In this document: one piece after another, positions 1 to 10,584 of the stretch
Layout of the letters: every line of letters starts with the position of its first letter
How positions within the stretch are numbered: position 1 is the first letter of the stretch
Assembly (NCBI GenBank): GCA_018296165.2
Contig: JACKQL020000016.1
Coordinates: forward strand, 496,001-560,000
From: Termitomyces sp. T153
Taxonomy: Eukaryota > Basidiomycota > Agaricomycetes > Agaricales > Lyophyllaceae
Reading direction: 5' to 3'
Length of the DNA stretch: 64,000 nucleotides
The notes under the pieces: model-generated
Seen by the model: only the letters and a program-made list of their open reading frames with translations
Database searches by the model: none
What the model was told of the DNA's origin: nothing
Made by a program: the position numbers and the translations under genes

Positions 1-245
1 GACCTTCGCATACATCGATTCATTCAGGCACTTTTGTTGTCTTTTGAGATGGTCGTCACCCATATGACCTACTTGACAACCAATTCTACAATTCTGACTT
101 CTACACCAAATCTTCCCTATACGATTTGGTCATGAGTCGCGGGCTACTTGCTGCTGTGGATATGAAGAAGAAACCTTGGCTTGAGGACTTCCGCGAATCA
201 TTCGAATACTTGCGACAGTGTGGGAGATGCTCTTCCTATGTCTAG
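1..245 (+). CDS. 3' end of an unidentified gene (partial)
   Basis: A frame opening after a likely acceptor AG at 47-48 reads about 65 residues to a TAG at 243-245. It passes through YDLLDNQFYNSDFYTKSSLY and PWLEDFRESFEYLRQ. The even, acidic/aromatic composition and absence of stops look coding, and the frame upstream of 48 is closed, so an intron is likely there. I do not recognise the family. The 5' part lies outside the window. The last few codons could instead be intron read-through. Confidence 0.4.
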
Positions 246-439
246 TGATTTATGCAACGACAGCGAAAGGGAATCCTAACTTTAACCACCGCTCTGCTGC
301 CGAAAAATTCGCTAACAGCGAACACTTCGTCAAGTGACTAAAATAGATGGGGCCTGAGTCTTACAATTGCGTTAGCTAATAGGGAAAGAAGCAGCTTAAA
401 AGACGGACAGTCAAAAGAGGGGCTCATCTCCTTTCACCC

Positions 440-2227
440 ATGCTTTTGCATCTCGTTGTGTTGAACAGCTTATTGGCTTTGGGCTTGTCTTCATCATGGG
501 TGAGCCACTCGGTCATTTCTCTGATTTGATCGACTAACCATCCCACAAGCCCTTTGACGTGACCACATTATCAGCACCGGATGGGTCTATCACAGCAAAA
601 TTTGTATCTTTTGGTGCGACAATGACCGAACTTTGGGTCAAGGATAAATACGGGAAAGCGAGGGATGTGGTTCTTGGATATGATGATAATGTATGTGCTC
701 CCAGTGTAGTCCTTTGTTCTATAATGGGGTCGTATCAATTTCTAGACCCGCCTCTTGACCGATCCGGACCATCCAGTGTTCAATCCTATCGTCGGTCGGT
801 AAGTATGAAATTTTAGAAGTCTCGTTTGTAGTAAGTGATCAAGTGTAACGTGACGACTCGCCAGATACGCGAATCGTATCAAGAACGGTATCTTCCCTTC
901 TACCTGCCATCGTCGAACATTCAACTCGAATTCTCAATCTATCAGGAACCTTCTCCATTCCGATCACGAAGGATCCCCAACCAGACGGTCCTAATGTTTA
1001 CCACATCCCCCTAAACAGCGGTGAGCCTGAGCCTTTACTTATAGCGCGTTCAAACGTGAATTGAAGGTGTTTGTAGGAGAGGTTAGCCTTTCGAGCTCCA
1101 TATTAAATCAAAGTTGACCTCAAATTTAATCAGGTCACCCTTCACGGTGGTATCTACGGCTGGGACAGGCGAAATTGGACAATAGTCTCCAAAACCCAAA
1201 CGAGCGTTACGTACAAACATATCGACGCTGCGGACGAAGGCTTTCCTGGAAATGTTACAGCATACGTATGTTAATGTGACGCTTGAATGTTTTACATGAC
1301 AGATACATCAACGGTTGTTTATTATAGGCTACTCATACAGTCATCGACGGCGGTATTCTGAAAACGGAAGTCTACGCCACTGCCACACAGGAGGTAAAAA
1401 CGTGCCAATCCAATTGATGGTTTCTCATGTGCGAGAGCTGCTATAGACACCCATCATGCTCACACAACACATCTATTGGTGAAACCGTCTTGAATCATTA
1501 AGTACATATGTCACAAATTAATGGTTTTCAAGGAATCTGGACGCTTTCCAAGATGGCGTTAACGATATCCTCGGACATCACCTGCAAGTGGATTCTTCGA
1601 AAGTCATTGCTGTCGATAGTAACGCCATTCCGACCGGTGACTTCATCCAAGTAGAAGGAACGCCGTTTGATTTCACAAAAGAACAAGAGATTGGCGCTCG
1701 TTGGAATGACACCGTCAATCTATGTGGTTCTGGTCTGTCTCTCCTTTGTCTTATCCGTCTTTGTCTCAAGCCTTTACAGGTTGTCAAGGCTATGATCATG
1801 CTTGGGTTTACGACAACGATGAAAGCAACAGAATTGGAAGTTCACTCTGGAGCGATATCTCCGGTATCAGGTGCATCCCGTTTTTTGCACCATCTGTTCT
1901 CCGACTCATGCGGCTGCCTCAGGGTCGATATATCTACGGATCAACCAGCGGTTCAAGTGTATACCTCCTTTGGGCTTAATACTCCTCGCAAAACAGTTCA
2001 TGGAGGGCCTAGTCTCACCTATGACAGATGGTCTGCAGTAGCTATTGAACAAGAGGGATATCTTGACGCAATCAACACACCAGAATGGGGCGTGGATCAA
2101 ATTTGTGAGAATATCCCCGATAGTGACAATTCCTTTTCATCACTCACAAAAATATATGACGAAACTAGATCATCCCGGAAGAGAGTACAAATGGAGCTCG
2201 ACATACAAATTTTCTATCACGGAATGA
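440..2227 (+). CDS. Secreted aldose 1-epimerase (galactose mutarotase-like), multi-exon
   Basis: Predicted to interconvert alpha and beta anomers of aldoses such as galactose or glucose, outside the cell. Exon 1 (440-499) encodes a hydrophobic signal peptide (MLLHLVVLNSLLALGLSSSW) and ends at a GTGAGC donor. Exon 2 starts in phase at 550 (PFDVTTLSAPDGS) and runs to a GTATGT donor at 691. Later exons carry the family blocks VGRYANRIKNG, VTLHGGIYGWDRRNW (substrate-site histidine region), NLDAFQDGVNDILGHHLQVD, GYDHAWVYDN (catalytic-region His) and FGLNTPRKTVHGGPS. The last exon ends SSTYKFSITE then TGA at 2225-2227, as is usual in fungal members. About seven introns of 50-90 nt interrupt it. No frame break is evident. 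Family call is firm; exact internal junctions are not. Confidence 0.85.
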
Positions 2228-2759
2228 AACTAACTCCTGTTAAGGATAAACTGCTTCCGGTTGTGTATTTGATGGATCTCGTTCTTAACCAAGTTAATTT
2301 TGAACTCGACTCACCTGTTCTGCTTTCATTAAAATCATTCTGCCTGTTTTCGCCGTTCGATTTAGAATTATACACTCAATCGCCATTATCGAAGCGTTGG
2401 CCACAACGACCTCTCTTGCAATCCGCCCGGCTACTATCGGCAATCAACACGAATCGACACGCTGAATGTTCACGGTTATCCGGCCCGACTTTCTCTCATT
2501 CTGTGCTCAAAAAATTGTCATCACACCAGGGTAAATACTCCTGTGCATTGTGTCTCAGGTTGTCTCGTTCCCATTAAAAATAAACCATTAAAAAATAACG
2601 AAACTACGAATCACGGACAAATGGCTTGCTACATGTAAGAGACGACTTGAGAAGGTTGGCAAAACTTCCGTTGTGCCTTAGTGACAGTCTTTGGCGGGCG
2701 TGTGACAGTCTCCTGGCCGTTCAATTATGTGTCACTCATAAAGATGGGTTTTCGCTTAG
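2228..2759. other. Intergenic stretch, nothing recognised
   Basis: Between the epimerase stop and the next gene I see only AT-rich sequence with short open frames. The open frame starting at 1588 runs on to 2577, but past about 2104 it reads through the last epimerase intron and is not a real gene. Confidence 0.5.
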
Positions 2760-4380
2760 ATGAAGTTCCTCTCATCCTCGTTACGATCATGTCCGATACG
2801 CTCAGCGCTCCAGCGCTCGCAAGTACTGCAGACCATTTGTGTGTATTGGTCATTCTTACTCCGTGATCACTCTCACATTATGCCATTTAGGATGGCAGCC
2901 AAGATGTTCTCTCTCGCCGCGTGCGGTCGGTACATCAGTTGATCACTTGTTTTCTGGTTTCGTGAGACGATTTTCAGTCATGCTGTTCTACGACATACTT
3001 ATCACAATGGGCGATGAAGTAGAAAGGATATGGATGCGGTCGTATACGCATATGACAATATTATGGGTCTTGGTGAGTTACACTACTCCGTCCATCTATT
3101 CTCACCCATTGCAATGATATTAGAATCGTTATATTTCACCCCTGGGATATATCGTCATTATCGTCTGCGAGTCCTATTCCCACTGGTTTATATATAATAG
3201 CTTTGGGCCGCTAAAATCCTTCTTTAGCATTCCACGATCCATGGAGCAAGTCCGTCTGTGACCGCTATGTATTGTTCCCTGAGGCTCTTAAGGTGGTGAC
3301 ATCGTTCACAATTGGAGGCATGTTCGTCCGTCCTTTCTACATTCTTCCAGTAATTTATGTGATCCTCCAGTCATATTTATCCTCAGACTATACGCTATAT
3401 ACTACCGGAGTTTAACAGTAGCTGTCTCAGGCGGCATTCTACTTGCAGCGGAACTAGCCATCAAGATTGTACTCCATTTCTTTCTGTTGTATTGACTGTG
3501 ACGTTCAATGTCTGATATACCAGTGGTCTTTCACTGACGGAACGAGCCTCAACCTTCCGGAAGGTGTGTTATCTATCACAAGTCTCTCTTTATTGAGGCT
3601 GATGATATTCCATAGGCCTCGTTGGCTGCATCTTAGTTGGAAGGACACATATGTAAGTTTCCATACCTTCGAAGTGAAAACTGTCGGTTGAGTTCAAACC
3701 AGACGATTTGCCTTCACGTGGATAGCAGAACTGGCTTTCGGTCTGTGTTGTTACAGCGAACATAATCGTCCGTTTTGACCCTGGCGTTGTAGACTCTATT
3801 ATATTCTTTGCGACTGTTTACCGCGTGTTCCAGTATAATCGTCTACGGCATGGAACTGGGGAGACTCTGTTGGATAGAATACTTCATGATGGTGCGATTT
3901 TTTGCGCTCGTTTAACCATGCAGTTCTTGAATCTCAGCACTAAACAGGAGTACTATATTTTGCTGTTATATTTATCGCGAATCTTGTTACGGTTCTGATA
4001 TTTATGGTAAGCTACCCACTGTAAACTTGATACGAAAGTGCTGATGTTGAATTTAGCTCGCCCCTGTAAGTCGCTCCGGCATCTATGTGGACAAATGACC
4101 AACGCCCTTTATCATTTAGCCAGATATCAAAGCTATCAACGCGAGCTTCAGTACTTTGTAGGCTAAACAAATCTTTCTCTTTTGGGTCATTAATGTCGCA
4201 TTTAGGATTACAACTCTCATGGCGTCAAGGCTAATTCTCAACCTACGTGAGCATTCTGAGATGCGGTCTTGCAGGCTGGAGTAGGGACGGCTGAAGCTGA
4301 GGCTCTCGGTGTAAGCAGCACTTCTTTCGACGCGTTTGTATCTCTCTTATTAGTCCTATACCGTTTCTTCCTCTAGATGA
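2760..4380 (+). CDS. DUF6533-domain integral membrane protein, multi-exon
   Basis: Agaricomycete-specific multi-pass membrane family of unknown function. The diagnostic N-terminal domain is seen across exons: RMAAKMFSLAAC, then VMLFYDILITMGDEVERIW (consensus LLYDxxLTxxxEVxxIW), then NRYISPLGYIVII after an intron near 3073-3124. Later exons give WSKSVCDRYVLFPEALKVV, LRLYAIYYRSLTVAVSGG, IIFFATVYRVFQYNRLRHG and a C-terminal ITTLMASRLILNLR, the usual final block of the family. Hydrophobic stretches alternate with short loops, consistent with about seven membrane spans. Introns are about 50-60 nt. The start at 2760 is tentative, and the stop is placed at the TAG after FLL near 4378; an additional 3' exon up to about 4500 is possible. 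No function can be assigned. Confidence 0.7.
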
Positions 4381-5377
4381 ACAGGATCCAGACTCGCCAA
4401 AGAACGCACTGTTTTACCTTGTTCACATACGCTGACGGTCTTTAGGACCCGAATCAAAAGTTGGTGGTGTTGTCGGTGCGGCACACGTAATCTATAATAG
4501 ATATATCATGTACTACCATCATCTTAATGCTTCTAATTATAGGTACCTAGTTGTAATCACGATATCCATAACCAAAATTGATGCACTTCAATCAGCGTAA
4601 AGCCATAAGCCCCTCGACCCTCAATTAAAATGAATGGATCACAAATGCATGAACACGTATGCGAAACACGCCGTGGTCGGAAGCGCGATTGGGAGCGGTC
4701 GACGCGTTTGTGAGAAGAACTCAGGTAGACTAAGTCGTGTGTTTGAAACGGAGACAACCGCAAGACACGTGAAAGGCTAATGTGACTGAGATGGAAATAC
4801 AATCGTGAGAGTCTTCTCGGAAAGCGGAAAGAGATCTCTTTATTCATCTTTCGTTGTCTTATTTATACGAATTCTAGCGTCTTGAACTTTCAGTCGTGAC
4901 TTTCTCCTTCAACCGATCACATTCTCAGATTCCCTCCCTTGTTCCCCTATTGACCGTCCCATTCTCCTCGCTTCCTTGTTGTATTTGTTTCCAACAGTAA
5001 AACCTCAACCTATCCGTCTCCCGTCATCTATAGCGTAAGAGTTTGTAATATTTGCCCTTCCATCAAGCTCTTTGTATCCCTTCTTCGAATATAGTATTCT
5101 CCTTCTTCCATTCCTTTAGCTTGAGTCTCCCTTCAAATCAAATGCTTCTTTGATATTCCTCTGGATGCCTCGCCTCCCTGGCACACCGCATCGTACTGTG
5201 TACTGCACTCGTTTCCAAAGCCTTCTTTAGTAGTCCGGAACCAAAGTCCTTCCATAGTATAGAATTAGGTTATGAAGTATCATGTACTTAAATGTATGTT
5301 TCAACTCAAAATCAAGTAGTACGTATACCAAATATAACTGTGACTTTAGAAGGTTCATTTGTTATATTGGCTTATTT
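4381..5377. other. Intergenic stretch, pyrimidine-rich on + strand
   Basis: No convincing gene. From about 4860 to 5280 the + strand is strongly C/T-rich, with repeated CTTC/TTCC runs. A 96-codon open frame on the minus strand (4557-4847) is arginine/serine-rich with no family resemblance and is probably fortuitous. Confidence 0.4.
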
Positions 5378-7435
5378 TCAGTTTTCTTCAACTAGTATTT
5401 CATCTTTCAAGTGCTCCAGATCAATTAGAATTTCCTGGATAGCTCGAAAAGATGGGGGAATCGACCGTGAGGCCATAAAGTGCCGAAAATTTGAGAACAA
5501 AAGAGAATCGGCATCATTAACAGATCTAGTGTCCGGGACTTTCAAGTCAGTGTGATCTACGACAGTGTCGATACTTGGCCGCTTCTCCGGGTTCGTGTGC
5601 CAACAGGATTGCATGAGTGTCCATAACGATCTAGTCAGTCGCAGAGGCAACCAAGCTGGGCTCAAATCAGTGGGGCAAGATGGACGGCCACCAGTCTTAA
5701 CATGATGCAGGACTGTTGCCTCAAGTTTTCCAAGCTCAAAAAAGGGAAGCTTCTCGGTAAAAATCTGTAGCGAGAAGTGTAAATGTTCACTATTCAATGT
5801 AGATAGACTCGTGACATACTTCATATGCAACACAGGAAAAGGCATAGACATCAGATGCCTTAGAATTGTGGACCAACTCGTCGTTGACGTCGTCAAAGAG
5901 CTCAGGAGCCTGCCAGCGGACAGAACCACCCTTCGATGCAGCAGTAGAGTGTGATGCCCAATGAAGAATGCTTGGATCACAGACAGCAGAAAGACCAAAA
6001 TCAGTTATAGTTGCTCTCTGAAGCTCGTTAACGAGTATGTTGGCCTAGGTAGCAGTAATTACTAATCATAGAGGTATAATGGAAGATTCGCGAAGATACA
6101 AACTGCTTTGAGGTCCCCATGGACTATCTCCCGTGAGTGCAAGAAGGCTACGCCTGATGCTACATCGGAAACCTAATAGCGTCAAATGAGTAATCTGGGC
6201 TGAGATGCCTGGATACCATTTAAATTACCAAAAGTCTACGATTCACGTTGGGATTATCATTCAAGAAGGATAAGATATCTTGATCCAACCATGGTGATAC
6301 AAGACAAGGCCGAGCGTTTAAGTAATATACCCCGTAGAATGGAAGGATATTGGGGTGCTGTAATTGACCCCAAAGGATAGCTTCAGAGGAAATTCGCTTC
6401 GGAGGACATTCATGATCAGAGCCATATCAAGAAGGAATATGCATACCTTGAGAAATAATTGGAAGTGCGAAGTTTGATACACCCGAATTACCTTGAGGCA
6501 AACAATTTCACTATTACAACGCCCTTTGTAAATGTCTGCAAATCCACCAGACGTCACAGGATGACCCCCCATTAATTCGATCGTCTTCAGGTCATAGCAT
6601 GTAGGATACAAGCCTGAACAACTAGAGAGACGCTGCGTTGCGATAAGGAAGTTGCGCCGAAGTTCTGGATATAAGCCAGGCATATCTAGAGTCTATTACT
6701 GCAGTCAAAAAGTGTGTGATCAATAAAAAGAATAAACAAACAAATTGGAAAAAATCTAAAAGTTGTTGTGCCTTCCGGTTACGAAGTTTAAGCAGGCGCC
6801 TGTATTGGGATATATCTTTGAAAAGATCGCCCAATCTTGCAATAGCCACCTTTGTTCAAAATTGAGACATTAAAAGAGGTCGAAGTGACTTTTTGCCTAC
6901 AATCATAGCATGAGCTTTAGGGAAGTCCTCCCGCAGGACGTGGTACCGTCGATACAACTCCATGTAAACTTCTTCAACCAGGTTTTGAAAATGAGCATGT
7001 GACAACGAGCACAGTCTCTGCCGATGTTCGTTCCGTACAGAAGAGAAGCCAGCTTGACAAGAAAGAAAGGGTACTAATCAAAGATTGTATTAGTATGGAC
7101 TTTACAGATAGAATCTTACTCCACTTACTTATCCATTCATCCTGCCATATCTTCTGACGACGCAACAACTCATCGTAAACGTCTGTCGAGAGTTCAAATA
7201 ACTGATCACTATCGCAAGCTATGATTTTATGTTGTGCGGCCGATTGATTCAGAGGTGCTAGGAAGATATATCACGCCTAGTCGAATGTGTAGTACTGAAG
7301 AGCATCTTTTAACATACCTACAGAACAATCTTCGAGTGGCAGATAATCATGGAATGCATCGTAATGCGTCTTCAAATCTAATAGCGCTCGTTGACCTCGA
7401 AGAGGGTAGGCTAATAATGAATGTTGTGTAGTCAT
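5378..7435 (-). CDS. Spa2-homology (SHD/GIT) repeats followed by TKL-type protein kinase domain
   Basis: From the 5' end (7435): THYDAFHDYLPLED, then after an intron LFELSTDVYDELLRR, then VRNEHRQRLCSLSHAHFQNL and VEEVYMELYRRYHVLRED. These match the two tandem SHD repeats (LSTDVYDELxRR signature) of Spa2/GIT-type polarity scaffolds. A phase-0 intron of about 51 nt would join this to a helical segment (LGDLFKDISQYRRLLKLRN) and a kinase domain. Visible kinase features: glycine loop GGFADIYKG, VCLKVI (Lys of strand 3), HPNILPFYGV, catalytic loop HGDLK...ANILVN, DFGLS, an APE-like QAPELF, SDVYAFSCVAYE and a CW...NPEKRPS tail. All key residues (K, D of HGD, D of DFG) are present, so it should be active. 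The stop is at the 5378 end. Start and the SHD-kinase junction are inferred; two adjacent genes remain possible. Confidence 0.65.
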
Positions 7436-9016
7436 CGGCAGAGAGAGCTGGTGTGACTTGACTTCGTGAGTATATCCTGGTGGCGCTTCATTACAAGCCT
7501 GCCTGACGTTCGCACAACGGTCAGGTGCCGCCACGCTGCGACCATGAGAATAATTGTTTGGGCGGAGAGGACATGAATCATCTTTTGCCAAAGGTAACTG
7601 GGTGTTCTGTATGTTACTTGGATTTCCTTTGGCCTCCGTCGTATTTGACCTCATATGAAGGGGTGACTTCATATGTTTTGTAAGGGAACAATGCTGATCT
7701 CCTTCGCAAATGATAGTAGTAGACATGGTCAACATGTTCACGGTGGAGGAAGTGCCGTCAGTCATCTCAACAAGAGCATCTGAGAAATGACCTTCTATCA
7801 ATAGATCAAATGTCGATATTGATTGCGGCAAGAATCTGAAGTTACGAAGTTACGTACTGAGCATTCTTACAGCCACCTCAAGAAAGCTTGTTGACGAGTG
7901 AACTCTCATAATACTGTTCTTCATCACTTTGGTAATGCTGCTCTTTGGGGCGACTGCGCCAAATTCGACGAAATGGGAAGCGATGTCCTTCGTAGTACAC
8001 AATCCCAATATTTGTCGTGACGCACGACGTTGATTCTGCACAGGATTGACATGATCAACAATACACACTGTTGAAGCGTTACGATACGTCATAATCTGGG
8101 CAACTCGACGCACAGTGTGCCGAGAGCCAACAAAAACAGGCAGCCCTTGAGTCGCAGCGACGATGCTGAAATTGAGTATAGATGAACTTTGTACAAGTTC
8201 TCCGGCAGAATCGAGCATATGTGAAAGCTGTTCATTGGAACCAAGTGTCGTTCTGGCAGCAAGGACGGCCTTGTACAAGGTTTCTGAGGCAGCCAGTTTA
8301 CGGTAAGTGTTCTCGAGATACTCATTGAAGACGTCCGTGAGAAGAAGTACGCGTAAAACATCCCCGTTTTCATTACAAATAGGCTCGAAGGGATTCAATC
8401 GAACGAAAAGAATGAGACAACAAAACACAGTACCAGATGTTTGATTTTGTTTGAGACCATTAACATCAAAGCACGGCTCGAATCTATAGGGTCACGGGCC
8501 ACTACCGGATTTTGAGTCATGACTTGGTGAATAGTGGTGGAACAGGGATCAAGGCCATAAGCAACAGCCTAAGTCATCACAAAATATATCAAATGACTAT
8601 ACAGCCACCGAAGAAGGGGAACGTACGCAATAGACTATGTCTGTTGATGTGACTATGCCAACTAAACTATTACTTTTGTTCAGGACAAGAATGCAGTCTT
8701 TGTTGGCGTCCCAGGACCGAACCGCTTCCGTCACAGTGGTAGTCTCGAAAACTGATGCCGTAAGCTTGGGAGATTTCATAGAACTTCCTGCTAGTTTCTG
8801 GCGTTCAACAGCCGAGCGATGCAGTAATTCTGAAGATTCTGAATGAAAGGGCGCTTTGTCCAAGATCTGGCCGAAATTCTTTCGAGTCAGCTGGACAAAA
8901 AGAAACCATAGAGATTATTTTTTTGAGTATGACAGATCAAGTAGTATTCTCACCTCGGGCTTGCGGGGAGGCTTGTTCCTAAAGTCTGATGGGCACGAGT
9001 TTCGAGGAGCAAACAT
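7436..9016 (-). CDS. CBS-domain protein (Mug70/PB1-CBS-like), 3' end open into the SHD gene
   Basis: Start ATG at 9016 begins MFAPRNSCPSDFRNKPPRKP, followed by a GTGAGA intron and TRKNFGQILDKAPFHSE. Four CBS motifs can be traced: VTEAVRSWDANKDCILVLN with LVGIVTSTDIVY; AVAYGLDPCSTTIHQVMTQN with ARDPIDSSRALMLMV; VGSRHTVRRVAQIMTYRNAS with ILGLCTTKDIASHFVEFG; and KVMKNSIMRVHSSTSFLEVA continued after a 63-nt intron by GHFSDALVEMTDG. CBS pairs bind adenosyl ligands, and in fungi this four-CBS layout is usually followed by a PB1 domain. No PB1 is visible. Instead the frame stays open for about 95 codons after the last CBS and enters the SHD module without a stop. The end given here is therefore arbitrary. 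Confidence 0.65.
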
Positions 9017-9320
9017 AGCAACTGAATTTCAAACCCTTAGATAAATCAATTATACATGAATATGGCACGCAACATACGGTTTTGTCCTGAGCTCGTGGAT
9101 GGAGACTGAGTATGGAGTGCCGACTGCCTTGAGTACTTGTAGTATGAATATGAAATCTGGGAAATGAAACCTGGTAAAGTACTGAACACGGTGACCAGAG
9201 GAGGAAGTGCAAGTGCTGTGAAGGATATATTTAACGACCTTGCATTGTACCTTTCATCATTCTACTAGCCTTTGGTCCGTTGGATGACAGATGATCTTTG
9301 TAACAGCCACAATGGCTGTT

Positions 9321-9674
9321 CTAGCTCAATGCATAGCCACGGCTCTCGACTCTTGGCAGTCTCACGTCAAATACGCTGGGACATGGTAGATATTGGAATG
9401 TTTTCCAATTAATGAGCCTTATGTGCATATAGGTCGATTTGAATCTGATTGTACTTACATGTGGATCGATTTGAAGATCCGATGTAAACAGCCATTCAAA
9501 TATTTGCAGAATACTATTTTCAGCCTTCACGTTTTCGTCAGCCGCAACGCTTTTCATCCATTTCCATTCAACCTTTTCTTGGTATGCTAACTTCGAAATG
9601 CTAACAAGTTTCTGGGGCAGTTCAAGATTCTCTTTGAGATGCATCTTTGAGGTTGAATGAACTCCGAGAGACAC
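9321..9674 (-). CDS. Small hypothetical protein
   Basis: An open frame from ATG at 9674 reads KLVSISKLAYQEKVEWKWMK and NSILQIFEWLFTSDLQIDPH. It then meets a canonical GTAAGT donor and, after a CAG acceptor about 75 nt on, continues VFDVRLPRVESRGYALS to a stop. The composition and the good splice pair favour a real short gene divergent from the HVA1-Tudor gene, whose start is 136 bp away. No family recognised. Confidence 0.35.
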   Translation of the reverse strand: MSLGVHSTSKMHLKENLELPQKLVSISKLAYQEKVEWKWMKSVAADENVKAENSILQIFEWLFTSDLQIDPHVSTIRFKSTYMHIRLINWKTFQYLPCPSVFDVRLPRVESRGYALS

Positions 9675-9809
9675 AAACCACGATGATCAGTTTTTCTGTA
9701 ATTTGTGACGACACACACCATGTCTCAGGCTAGAACAGCTCCATATAAGGTGCGATCTGCCGTGCTCCTATTTACTACCCTACCCACAACCAGTATCAGC
9801 TGTTCTCTT

Positions 9810-10584
9810 ATGGCAGACAAGAATATCCACGAAGGTGATGAAGGCAAGTTTAAATTGATTTCTTTTGGCGTATACTCTTACTCATCCTCAATCAGTCTCT
9901 TGGAAATGGGGTGCTTCAGAGCCCACCGGAACAGTGGCCGAAATGAAGACGGAAGGGAAACTCGAGATCGAAACCAAGGGGAAGCTCGTTCACAAGAACG
10001 CCGACCCCTCTAACCCTGCAGTTCACGTCGAGCGCGCCGGAAACGATGTTGTTAAACGAGCGAGCGAACTCACCAAACTCAGTTCGTCTGCTGAAGGTGG
10101 CAAAGTCGAAGCGCCTACGACGGAGGAACATCAGGTTGGCGAGGAGGAAAGAGGGGAGTCTAAGTCTCATGGGAAGCCGGCGCCGAAGAAGAGGGCTCCT
10201 CGTAAGAAGTCAAATGCGGCTGCCATCACCGGGGACAAGCGCGCGGCGGACGAAGCGGCGGACGGAGCTAAGGAAGAGTTTATCAGCAAGAAAACGAAGA
10301 AGGCGAAGACCATTAAGGCTGACGATGATGGTGAAAAAAAGGGACGGGGGCGGCCCAGGAAGGATTCCAAGGCGAAGAAGACACAAGCTGAGAAGACACA
10401 GGAGGAGGGCGAGGCGATGGACGTCGCTGCGAACGCTCCATCTGATGAAGGTACGACTGTGCCGAAGAAAAGAGGACACCCCAAGAAGTCCGAGTCTGGC
10501 GCCTCGGATCATCCTTCTATTAAGACCGCACTGGTTGACGCAAACTCGGACGCGCCGGCAACAAACACACGTTCCAGGGATTGA
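9810..10584 (+). CDS. HVA1-type Tudor domain protein with C-terminal AT-hooks
   Basis: The N-terminus MADKNIHEGDEVSWKWG, followed by TGTVAEMKTEGKLEIETKGK and NADPSNPAVHVERAGNDVVK, is the hypervirulence-associated Tudor domain (HVA1/DUF2945), a compact beta-barrel of about 60 residues. The rest (residues 75-220) is low-complexity Lys/Ala/Glu-rich and carries one good AT-hook core (GRGRPRKDS) and a weaker one (KKRGHPKKS). A nuclear, DNA- or chromatin-associated role is therefore likely, though this is inference. The first intron (9844-9895, 52 nt) fits the family only with a GC-AG splice pair: donor G|GCAAGT, acceptor CAG, restoring Val of EVSWKWG. The stop TGA is at 10582-10584. The last 230 bp are also present in the downstream duplication. 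Confidence 0.8.

Noticed and set aside
1588..2577. Single 329-codon plus-strand gene
   Set aside because: Only parts match aldose epimerase. The frame reads through introns, and the true C-terminus (KFSITE) is in another frame ending at 2227.
7234..7431. Plus-strand 65-codon frame opposite the SHD exon
   Set aside because: Antisense to a recognisable Spa2-homology exon and intron. No family resemblance.
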